Shown: positions 19,069 through 25,422 of the stretch, piece after piece
How the letters are laid out: every line of letters starts with the position of its first letter
How positions within the stretch are numbered: position 1 is the stretch's first letter
Assembly (NCBI GenBank): GCA_003598085.1
Contig: QZKU01000140.1
Span: 1-35,079, forward strand
Source of the DNA: Candidatus Abyssobacteria bacterium SURF_5
Lineage (GTDB): Bacteria > Abyssobacteria > SURF-5
Direction of reading: 5' to 3'
DNA length: 35,079 bases
Translations under genes and position numbers: made by a program
Notes under the pieces: generated by a model
The model's input: the letters and a program-made list of their open reading frames with translations, nothing else
The model's database searches: none
What the model was told of the DNA's origin: nothing

Positions 19069-19114
19069 GAAATCTCTCCATTCATTCGGCAGCCGCAACC
19101 TGGAGGAAATAGTC

Positions 19115-20233
19115 ATGTATCCGCACCTTTTCTCGCCTCTGACAATGGGGAAACTCGAACTGAAGAATCGAATAACCATGGCGCCTATGTATCTTGGGTA
19201 TGCCAAGGATGGCCTCATTAATGATGTTCTTATCGAGCATTACGAGATGATGGCCGAGGGCGGAGTCGCGCTGGTCGTTGTGGAAAATGCCACCGTCGAT
19301 CATCCGACCGGCAGCGGCTCGTTTCGCACAATTCGGGCAGACGATGACGAGTTTATTCCGGGGCTTACACGGCTGGCGCAGGCGATTAAGGGTAAGGGGG
19401 CGCTTGCATGTTTGCAGCTCAATCATGCCGGCAGGTTTGCCGGTGCAACTGCCGAACCGGTCGCGCCGTCGGCGGTGGAGACTTTTGGGCGGATGCCGCG
19501 CGCCCTCAGCAAGGACGAAATGGCCTCGATTCGAGAGAAATTTGTTCAGGCTGCGGTTCGGGTGAAGAAGGCGGGATTTGATATGGTCGAGCTGCACGGG
19601 GGAACGGGTTACCTGCTCGCTCAGTTCGTTTCGCCGCACACCAATAAACGCACCGACGAGTACGGAAGTTCTCCGGAAAACCGCAGGCGCTTCCCTCTGG
19701 AGGTGCTTAAGGCGGTGAAGGAAGCGATCAAGGATTTTTCGGTCGGCTATCGATTCCTTGCCGATGAGTGGCTACCCGATGGCCTGAAACTGGAGGAATC
19801 GGGTCCGTTTGCCCGTGCATTAGAACAGGCCGGTATTGCCTACATTTCGGTCATGGGAGGCACATATGAATCATTTTTCTTACCCGAGATCGCCGAGAGA
19901 TCAAAAAAAGACGGCTACATGATATCTCTTGCGGCCGCGATCAAAAAAGAGGTAAACGTGCCGGTGATAGCTGCGGGTCTTATTACCACCGGCAAACTTG
20001 CCGAGGATACGATTGCGCAGGGGCAGGCCGATCTGATCGGTCTGGCGCGGGTTTTGTGGACCGATCCGGAGTGGCCGAAGAAAGTGCGGGATGGTCGCGA
20101 AAGCGAGATTATTCGATGTGATGCCTGCGACACCTGTATGCACATGCTCATGCAACAAAAACCTCCTTTGTGCGCGCATTGGCCGCCGGCGAAACGGAAG
20201 GAGTGGAAGGAGAAGCTGCGCGCGATCGAGTGA
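19115..20233 (+). CDS. Old-yellow-enzyme family NADH:flavin oxidoreductase with Fe-S site
   Basis: 372 residues from ATG 19115 (MYPHLFSPLT), with GGAGG eight bases upstream; the longer open frame back to 18905 runs through the promoter. It is a TIM-barrel FMN enzyme: LKNRITMAPM, LQLNHAGR (about 100-107), ELHGGTGYLLAQFVSPHTNK and DEYGSSPENRRRF. The end has four cysteines, C335-x2-C338-x2-C341-x11-C353, close to the [4Fe-4S] ligands of 2,4-dienoyl-CoA reductase, but the FAD/NADPH domain of that enzyme is absent. The HGGT segment replaces the HGAH seen in many relatives. Likely role: reduction of an enoate or enone, with electrons from a separate partner. Substrate unknown. Confidence 0.87.
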   Translation: MYPHLFSPLTMGKLELKNRITMAPMYLGYAKDGLINDVLIEHYEMMAEGGVALVVVENATVDHPTGSGSFRTIRADDDEFIPGLTRLAQAIKGKGALACLQLNHAGRFAGATAEPVAPSAVETFGRMPRALSKDEMASIREKFVQAAVRVKKAGFDMVELHGGTGYLLAQFVSPHTNKRTDEYGSSPENRRRFPLEVLKAVKEAIKDFSVGYRFLADEWLPDGLKLEESGPFARALEQAGIAYISVMGGTYESFFLPEIAERSKKDGYMISLAAAIKKEVNVPVIAAGLITTGKLAEDTIAQGQADLIGLARVLWTDPEWPKKVRDGRESEIIRCDACDTCMHMLMQQKPPLCAHWPPAKRKEWKEKLRAIE

Positions 20234-20424
20234 GGACCCCAAATTCTCAGGCAAGGCCAAAAACTCTGTTTCGCGCAGTACGATAGTCCTCTTCCCAAGC
20301 CAGTTTCCCTCGACCACGCTCATGTTCCTTGGCGGCTTTATCAATATCTCCTGCCTCTGCTTCCTAGCAGTCCTTTCTTCGCCATGTTAAGTTACAAGCG
20401 GTGCTAAAAGCTGGAGAAGAGATT

Positions 20425-20859
20425 ATGGGACGTTCCAAGAAATTACTTGTCTGCACAGCGGCGATTGCGCTGATGTTCATATCAGCCTGCGCGACCGGAG
20501 GAACGGGCACGACGACCGGTTTCGAAGAATGGGAGCTTGTGGAGCCCGAGCGCATACCCCCGGAGGTGGCTTATCAACATGTCAGATCGGGTGATGCCTT
20601 GCTTGTTTGTGCGTACGACGACGAAGAGACCTGCGGACGCCTCCGGCTTCCGGATTCGATGACGCTCTACCAGTTTGAGAGAAACCTCATGTATATTCCG
20701 GTTGACAAGGAGATCATCTTCTACTGTGCGTGACCGGCCGAGGCGACGTCCGCCCGTGTGGCGGCGAAATACATCGAGGTGGGCTATGCGAACGTCAAAG
20801 TGTTACAGGGAGGGGTGGCGGGTTGGAAGCGCGCCAACTTGCCAATGGGCGAAGATTAA
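20425..20859 (+). CDS. Rhodanese-like lipoprotein, probable selenoprotein (in-frame UGA = Sec103)
   Basis: 144 residues if UGA 20731-20733 is read as selenocysteine; a conventional caller stops at 102. The start follows GGAGAAGAG. A lipoprotein signal ends in ISAC (about residues 15-23), placing it in the envelope. Residues 50-144 form a rhodanese domain: GDALLVCAYDDEE, KEIIFYCA, then UGA, then PAEATSARVAAKYIEVGYAN and VKVLQGGVAGWKRANLP in the same frame. The UGA falls where homologues have the active-site Cys: counting six residues on reaches Ser109, as in the rhodanese C-x5-S loop. A bulged stem-loop follows (20747-20766). Rhodanese-like selenoproteins are known in bacteria, mainly deltaproteobacteria. 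Alternatives are a sequencing error or a recent nonsense mutation; strong conservation downstream argues for function. selA, selB and selC are outside the window. Confidence 0.8.
20747..20766 (+). promoter_or_regulatory. Candidate bacterial SECIS element
   Basis: CG, bulged T (20749), CCGCC, loop CGTGT (20755-20759), GGCGG, CG. The loop begins 22 bases after the UGA, inside the 16-37 base range described for bacterial SECIS, its first two loop bases include a G, and a bulged U sits on the 5' side as in E. coli fdhF. A competing small hairpin (20742-20754) is possible, so folding and SelB binding need testing. Confidence 0.6.
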
Positions 20860-20866
20860 GGTGTTG

Positions 20867-22180
20867 TTATGATGCCGATGCCGCGGTCTCTGAGGAGACA
20901 AGCGATCGTGAGAACCAGCGCGCGAGGCTGACGAGAATGAGGACAAGCGGAACGCCCATTGAGCGCGGGATGACTGACGCATCGCAGACATAGAGCCCGC
21001 CGATATCTGTTTGCAAGCTTGAATTGACTACCCTGCCGATGCCGGCGGTGCCGCCGGGATGTCCGCCTATATACCGCGCAACGAGGATGCTGTCCGGGTC
21101 CGCGCCCGCGCTTGTCATGATCTTTTTAGCCAGCCGAATTCCCTTCTCCATTCGCCCGCGATCATCGGCATCGAGCGGTTTGGATATGGCGCCGGTCTCA
21201 TCGATTCGGCCGCCTGCGCTATCGCACAATTTGACGAACATGCCGATTCCGTGCGGGAACGAAGGCAGCTTTGCGAGCGCCTTGACCGGATGGCGCAGAA
21301 CTTGAGCAGTCATCGAGTTTTGGGCGCTGGTGGTTCCCATGAGAAATTCGCCAAGATAATCTTCGGACGCGAACGTATAGGTCATCTCCGAGCGCATCCC
21401 CTTTCCGCGGGTGACTCCAAAAAGGATGCTCATCGGGTCGGTGAAGAAATGGGTGCCGGCATTCTTGATGCCCGACTTCAGCAGGATAATCGGAGTGCCG
21501 ATGCCGCCGGCGCACAGGATTATTTTCTCGGCCGCGATGAAGAGGTCGCCTTCGCGATCACGAGCCCAGAGTCCGCGCGCCTTGCCGTTCTCGATCTCGA
21601 TCCGTTCGACCTCGGTCCGGGTCAAGAGGAGAGCGCCGCCGGCCTTTGCCTCTTCGAGAAACGGACGCGAGGTCCATTTTGCGCCGCGTTTGCAGCCGAG
21701 CAGGCATGAATCGCAGCCGGGAACGCATTTGTCGGAATCGATCAATTTCTCCTGCAGCTTCAGCGTAATTCCATGCTGCTGTGCCGACTCGACCAATCTC
21801 AAGGAGGCGGACCAACCCTTATAAAAAGAGTCCGGCAAGGGGGCCACCCCCAGTTCCTTCCGCATGACAGCCAGATCATCGCTAAAATCGATGCCCAGCA
21901 TTTCCATGAAACCAGCCGGGGGGTTGAAGGCGTTGCCGGAGTAGATGACGGTGGAGCCTCCGGTGCAAACGCCTCGCCTGATGATGACATTTTCTTTCGA
22001 GCGGTGGATGTTGTAGAGGGTGCGGTAGGCAATGTAATGTCCGATCGGCCAATTCCAATCCGGCCCCTTCTCGACAACAACCACGTTCATGCCGCGGCGC
22101 GTCAATTCGCGTGCGATTGTTCCACCGGCCGCTCCTGAGCCTATAACGGCGATCTGCGTCTCAATCCTTCTCTCATCCAT
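20867..22180 (-). CDS. GMC-like FAD oxidoreductase with four-cysteine motif (paralogue 1)
   Basis: 437 residues. N-terminal FAD-binding GSGAAG at 14-19 and a C-terminal GMC-type segment (GGHPGGTAGIGRV, LYVCDASVIP). C152-x3-C156-x2-C159-x3-C163, then GAKWTSR, resembles half of a ferredoxin motif inserted in the family's GAKW region, so it may hold an Fe-S cluster or metal. Such enzymes oxidise primary or secondary alcohols or polyols and pass electrons on. No signal peptide. AGGAGG lies seven bases before the ATG. It is 57 bp behind its paralogue at 22238, likely in one operon, and its end is seven bases from the convergent rhodanese stop. Confidence 0.82.
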   Translation of the reverse strand: MDERRIETQIAVIGSGAAGGTIARELTRRGMNVVVVEKGPDWNWPIGHYIAYRTLYNIHRSKENVIIRRGVCTGGSTVIYSGNAFNPPAGFMEMLGIDFSDDLAVMRKELGVAPLPDSFYKGWSASLRLVESAQQHGITLKLQEKLIDSDKCVPGCDSCLLGCKRGAKWTSRPFLEEAKAGGALLLTRTEVERIEIENGKARGLWARDREGDLFIAAEKIILCAGGIGTPIILLKSGIKNAGTHFFTDPMSILFGVTRGKGMRSEMTYTFASEDYLGEFLMGTTSAQNSMTAQVLRHPVKALAKLPSFPHGIGMFVKLCDSAGGRIDETGAISKPLDADDRGRMEKGIRLAKKIMTSAGADPDSILVARYIGGHPGGTAGIGRVVNSSLQTDIGGLYVCDASVIPRSMGVPLVLILVSLARWFSRSLVSSETAASAS

Positions 22181-22237
22181 TATGCTGCCTCCTGGGGTGC
22201 AGGGAGTACAGGGTATATTACGGGAATGTGCTCGCGC

Positions 22238-23545
22238 CTAGCCGGCGAGCAGATGTTTGCTTAAACGCTTGCCGAAGGCGATGATGGTTAAAACGGTGGG
22301 CCGGTCAAGCGCCTCCGGAAAGATGCTGGCGTCGCATGCGTAAAGGTTCTTGATTTCAGTCTGCAAATTATTATCCAGGACGTCGCCGATCCTGCAGGTG
22401 CCGCTGGGATGGGCTCCCTTTGCCTCTCCGACGACGATCGTCTGCGGCTTGCATTCGAGGGCGCGGAGAATATTCTTCGCCACCACAATTCCCTTATTAA
22501 GGCGGTCCCATTCGGGCTCGCCGAGCGCTTTGGAGACCGTTCCGTCCGGGCGCACTTCTCCGCTAAGTTCATCTTTTACTTTCACAAGAATGCCAACGAT
22601 GTTGCGATAACTCATCGCCAGGCTCACATGCTTTGGCGACTGCTTCAGCATACTCAAGGCGAACATCCATTTGGGTTCCATTATAGTTCCGATGCGTATG
22701 CCATCATTGTCGTAAAATTCCCATGTGACGACCGAAACCGGCGGATCCTGCCATGTTCCTTCGAATGGCGCTACGCCATAAACAACAACGGTTGGATCGG
22801 TAAAGCAGCCTTTGCCCGCACGGTCAATGCCCGCTTTCTGCAAGAGCAAAGGAGTGCTCAACCCCCCCGCCGATAAGACCACGCACCCGGCGCGCAATTC
22901 GACTTCCCCGCCACCGGCCAACCGGGCGCGCACTCCGACAGCGACGCCGTCATCGACAACGACCTCTGTGCATTCGGTATGTATCATCAGGTTCGCACCG
23001 GCTGCAACGGCGTCTTTGAGATATTCGCGCGCCGTCCATTTAGCGCCGCAGCGGCAGCCCAAATGCTCATTCGCCCCGCAGCAGAGGCCATTGGCAAACT
23101 TGTGCGGGTCCAGGAATTTGGCCATAGGCTCCCATTTATACCCGATCTTGTTCGCTGTCTCCATCACCTTGATTGACGCACGACCCAAGAGATTCTCGGG
23201 CAAAACGCCGGCCTTAGTCTCGCTTTTGATCTCGTCAAGCAATGGAAACAGGTCGATGCCATAGCGCGGCGCGAGCCAGGGCGGCGGATCTGCAGCGCTG
23301 GCGCTGTAAAAGACACTGGCGCCGCCAGTCGTACGCGCGCGCAGCATCGGAAGCCCTTCTTTTGATCGTTCCATCGAGAGCACGCGCAGGGCCGTCAGGT
23401 AACTTCCGAGGCGCTGGTCGTCGCTGCCAGACTCCAGGATCGCAACTCGTTTTCCGGCTCGAGCCAATTCCCTGCCGACGGTCGCGCCGCCGGGGCCGGA
23501 ACCAACCACAACTACGTCGTATTCGTTGAGATGTTTTGGGGTCAT
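22238..23545 (-). CDS. GMC-like FAD oxidoreductase (paralogue 2)
   Basis: 435 residues, alignable with the gene at 20867 throughout: FAD-binding GSGPGG at 15-20, GGASVFYSASAADPP, GAKWTAREYLKDA and the C-terminal GAHPSGTCRIGDVLDNNLQ and LYACDASIFP. It has its own cysteines, C155-C156 and C164-x-C166, at the place of the paralogue's four, so any metal site would differ. The reaction class is the same, oxidation of an alcohol group, but the two are diverged and may act on different substrates or as a heterodimer. GAGGAAG precedes the start. A candidate promoter lies in the 159-bp gap upstream, so the pair may also be transcribed separately from the hydrolase. Confidence 0.82.
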   Translation of the reverse strand: MTPKHLNEYDVVVVGSGPGGATVGRELARAGKRVAILESGSDDQRLGSYLTALRVLSMERSKEGLPMLRARTTGGASVFYSASAADPPPWLAPRYGIDLFPLLDEIKSETKAGVLPENLLGRASIKVMETANKIGYKWEPMAKFLDPHKFANGLCCGANEHLGCRCGAKWTAREYLKDAVAAGANLMIHTECTEVVVDDGVAVGVRARLAGGGEVELRAGCVVLSAGGLSTPLLLQKAGIDRAGKGCFTDPTVVVYGVAPFEGTWQDPPVSVVTWEFYDNDGIRIGTIMEPKWMFALSMLKQSPKHVSLAMSYRNIVGILVKVKDELSGEVRPDGTVSKALGEPEWDRLNKGIVVAKNILRALECKPQTIVVGEAKGAHPSGTCRIGDVLDNNLQTEIKNLYACDASIFPEALDRPTVLTIIAFGKRLSKHLLAG

Positions 23546-23636
23546 GGGCGCACTTCCTCGTTAGAGATTGACCGTTCTGTTGGATAGCACAGCCACGCGT
23601 TTCGGCACGAACAGGCAGGGTTGCCTCCCGTTCGAG

Positions 23637-23684
23637 ATTATATCCTATTTTTTTGTCAATGAAAATGCCGAAGGCGCATTTTCA
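23637..23684 (-). promoter_or_regulatory. Hairpin and candidate promoter between hydrolase and GMC genes
   Basis: A perfect 9-bp inverted repeat (23660-23668 with 23676-23684) follows the alpha/beta hydrolase stop by 20 bases and may end or attenuate transcription, though no T run follows on the minus strand. TATAAT (complement of 23637-23642) lies further on, with a weak TTTTCA 17 bases before it and a TTGACA at a short 11-base spacing. It could restart transcription for the GMC pair. Confidence 0.4.
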
Positions 23685-23704
23685 GGGCGTAGAGCGTGTA
23701 CCGT

Positions 23705-24562
23705 TCACGTATTGGGTCGCAGGCATTCATCGAAAAATCGGCGCATATCTTCGAGGCTCTCGTCCGGCATATCCGCATGACCGCAGTCGTACCAGATGAT
23801 TTGTTTCGGATCGAGGGCTGCGTTGAAGAGAGCTTCAGCCGCATCACGGCTGATGATTATATCGTTTCTGGCGTTCTGCATGAGGAGGCGACGCGGGGAT
23901 ATCTTTCTCACATAATGAATCGGGTCGACCAGGTGATATGCCTGCAGCATGCGCTCCAGAGCCCGGCCGTCGGGAGCGGAAACCTTCCACTTGCTGAAGT
24001 CTCCGCCGGTGATGCCCAGAACGACCGCTTTAATCCGTTCCTCGTACGAAGAAAATATGGCGCCGACTGCGCCGCCCATGCTGAACCCCGCAAAGCCGAC
24101 CTTCCGCATATCCACATCCTGCCTGGTCGCGAGATAATCAACGGCACGCATGAGATCCAGCGCAGTCTGGATCATCGCGTCGCGGTTCCGATAATAATAC
24201 CGCGGATGGATGCTTGCGCCATTGATGAAAGGAATCTGCCGCTCGCCGCAATACTGCGCATCGATACGCAATGTCGCGTAGCCCGCGCGTACCAGGTGAG
24301 CCGAACGCTTCAGTTGATTTGGCGAACTCTTGTGGCCGAACACGCCGTGCAGAATGATGACCGCCGGATAGGGCGGCAAAGCCTGCTCCGGGAGGGTGAG
24401 CAACGAGCATACTCGCTGATCTCTCGCGCTATCGAAAGTCACGTGGAATTCTTTTGAAGCGGCGTCGGGCGCGGAGAGACTTTCGCTTTCCGAAGCATTC
24501 AGCGGCAGGTCCTTATCGTACTTATAGAATTCATCCAAAACGTCCTCAGCGCAAAAATGCAT
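23705..24562 (-). CDS. Alpha/beta hydrolase (dienelactone hydrolase/acetyl-esterase-like)
   Basis: 285 residues. The alpha/beta-hydrolase core is clear: VIILHGVFGHKSS (oxyanion region), nucleophile Ser161 in GFSMGG, acid Asp234 in NARNDIIIS, and His262 in DCGHADMP. The N-terminal ~60 residues form a small strand domain as in dienelactone hydrolase-like and acetyl-xylan-esterase-like proteins. No signal peptide. GAGGAAAAG precedes the ATG. It sits 32 bp behind the SagB-type gene and 159 bp before the GMC pair on the same strand, so it probably releases an ester or lactone in the same pathway. Substrate unknown. Confidence 0.85.
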   Translation of the reverse strand: MHFCAEDVLDEFYKYDKDLPLNASESESLSAPDAASKEFHVTFDSARDQRVCSLLTLPEQALPPYPAVIILHGVFGHKSSPNQLKRSAHLVRAGYATLRIDAQYCGERQIPFINGASIHPRYYYRNRDAMIQTALDLMRAVDYLATRQDVDMRKVGFAGFSMGGAVGAIFSSYEERIKAVVLGITGGDFSKWKVSAPDGRALERMLQAYHLVDPIHYVRKISPRRLLMQNARNDIIISRDAAEALFNAALDPKQIIWYDCGHADMPDESLEDMRRFFDECLRPNT

Positions 24563-24594
24563 GCGGTCTTTTCCTCAGCGATATGAGCGGCAGC

Positions 24595-25209
24595 TCAAAA
24601 GCCTTTATAGCCCACCGGCATTATGGTTAGCGGCTCCTCTCCCGTCGCCGCGCCCAGCACTTCGTTGATCACGGTGGGATTGGAGACTCCGACAATTCCG
24701 GCTCCGAGCCCCTCGGCTTCGGCCTGTAAGAAGACATTTTGACCAGCGTGGCCCGCTTCCAAATCCGCGTAGCGGACGGCCCTATCGCCGTATCTCTCCA
24801 TCAGACGGTCGTATTCGGCCGAGATTACGAGGAGAACGGGAGCCTCGGTCATCCAGGACTGCCCAAAAGCGGCCTGAGCGACATCCTGGCGCTTATCTCC
24901 CTCACGGAGTCGTTCGAGAGCGTGTGCATCGGGCAGATATCTGTAGACTCCAACCGGCAGTCCTTGTACAGCATTTTGCCCGATTACAACGTAAAGGTCA
25001 AGCGGATATATTATACCCGCCGAAGGAACCGAGCGGAATTTCATAGTGTCGCCGGTGGTTCCCTGGGCGGCCCATAGAACCTGTGAAAGGTGCTTTAGCG
25101 TGAGCGGATTTTTTGAGAATGTGCGCACGGTGCGTCTGTTTTTTATCGCCTCTTCAACCGAGACCGTTCCCCTCAGAGACGGTTCAGGCAATTGTACCTT
25201 TTGCTCCAT
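24595..25209 (-). CDS. SagB/ThcOx-type FMN-dependent dehydrogenase (nitroreductase fold)
   Basis: 204 residues. The nitroreductase fold is shown by AIKNRRTVRTFSKNPLT, LSQVLWAAQG, RSVPSAGIIYPLDLYVV, the GHAGQNVFLQAEAEGLG segment and the C-terminal PVGYKG. Members of the SagB/ThcOx branch oxidise azolines to azoles in peptide natural products, but many stand-alone relatives of this short type, like this one, have no cyclodehydratase partner and an unknown substrate. No precursor peptide or YcaO gene is in the window, so a natural-product role is not supported here. GGGGAG precedes the start by nine bases. First gene of the minus-strand operon, divergent from the CocE gene. Confidence 0.85.
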   Translation of the reverse strand: MEQKVQLPEPSLRGTVSVEEAIKNRRTVRTFSKNPLTLKHLSQVLWAAQGTTGDTMKFRSVPSAGIIYPLDLYVVIGQNAVQGLPVGVYRYLPDAHALERLREGDKRQDVAQAAFGQSWMTEAPVLLVISAEYDRLMERYGDRAVRYADLEAGHAGQNVFLQAEAEGLGAGIVGVSNPTVINEVLGAATGEEPLTIMPVGYKGF

Positions 25210-25332
25210 CTGATCTTCTCCCCTTAGTGTTCGTTCAGGAAGGTTTTACGGATAACATGTTCAACATTTAAATATGTCATAAATTGAAGCGAACCGTCAC
25301 TTTTCACAAGAAAACTTAAAGGAAAGCCTGAA

Positions 25333-25361
25333 TTGTATTCATGCTCGCAATATGATAAGAT
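25333..25361 (+). promoter_or_regulatory. Candidate promoter of the CocE/NonD gene
   Basis: TTGTAT (25333-25338), 17 bases, TAAGAT (25356-25361), about 58 bp before the start at 25419. Confidence 0.45.
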
Positions 25362-25398
25362 CAGAAGATCAAATGACCGAGATTTCACCGGGAAGAAC

Positions 25399-25422
25399 AT
25401 GAACATGAAAGCGAATCAATGA
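25399..25422 (+). other. Seven-codon leader ORF overlapping the CocE/NonD start
   Basis: ATG at 25399 opens MNMKANQ and ends in a TGA that overlaps the next ATG (ATGA, 25419-25422). A GGGAAG stretch precedes it, whereas the main gene has only a weak ribosome site. Translation re-initiation from the leader is plausible but unproven. Confidence 0.35.

Noticed and set aside
18916-19218. Upstream extension of aconitase, and the matching extension of the OYE gene back to 18905
   Set aside because: Both run through the divergent promoter region; ribosome sites and family N termini place the starts at 18915 and 19115.
20425-20733. The rhodanese as a truncated 102-residue protein or a simple pseudogene
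   Set aside because: The rhodanese motifs continue in the same frame past the UGA without further damage, and the UGA is at the catalytic position; readthrough as Sec is the better reading, though not proven.
23696-24457. 253-codon plus-strand open frame over the alpha/beta hydrolase
   Set aside because: Antisense shadow; the minus frame holds a full Ser-Asp-His triad.
25224-25406. 60-codon minus-strand frame just before the SagB-type gene (possible precursor peptide)
   Set aside because: It has no clear leader/core layout, Cys/Ser/Thr-rich core or ribosome site, and it overlaps the opposite-strand promoter; with no YcaO gene a peptide-modification locus is not supported.
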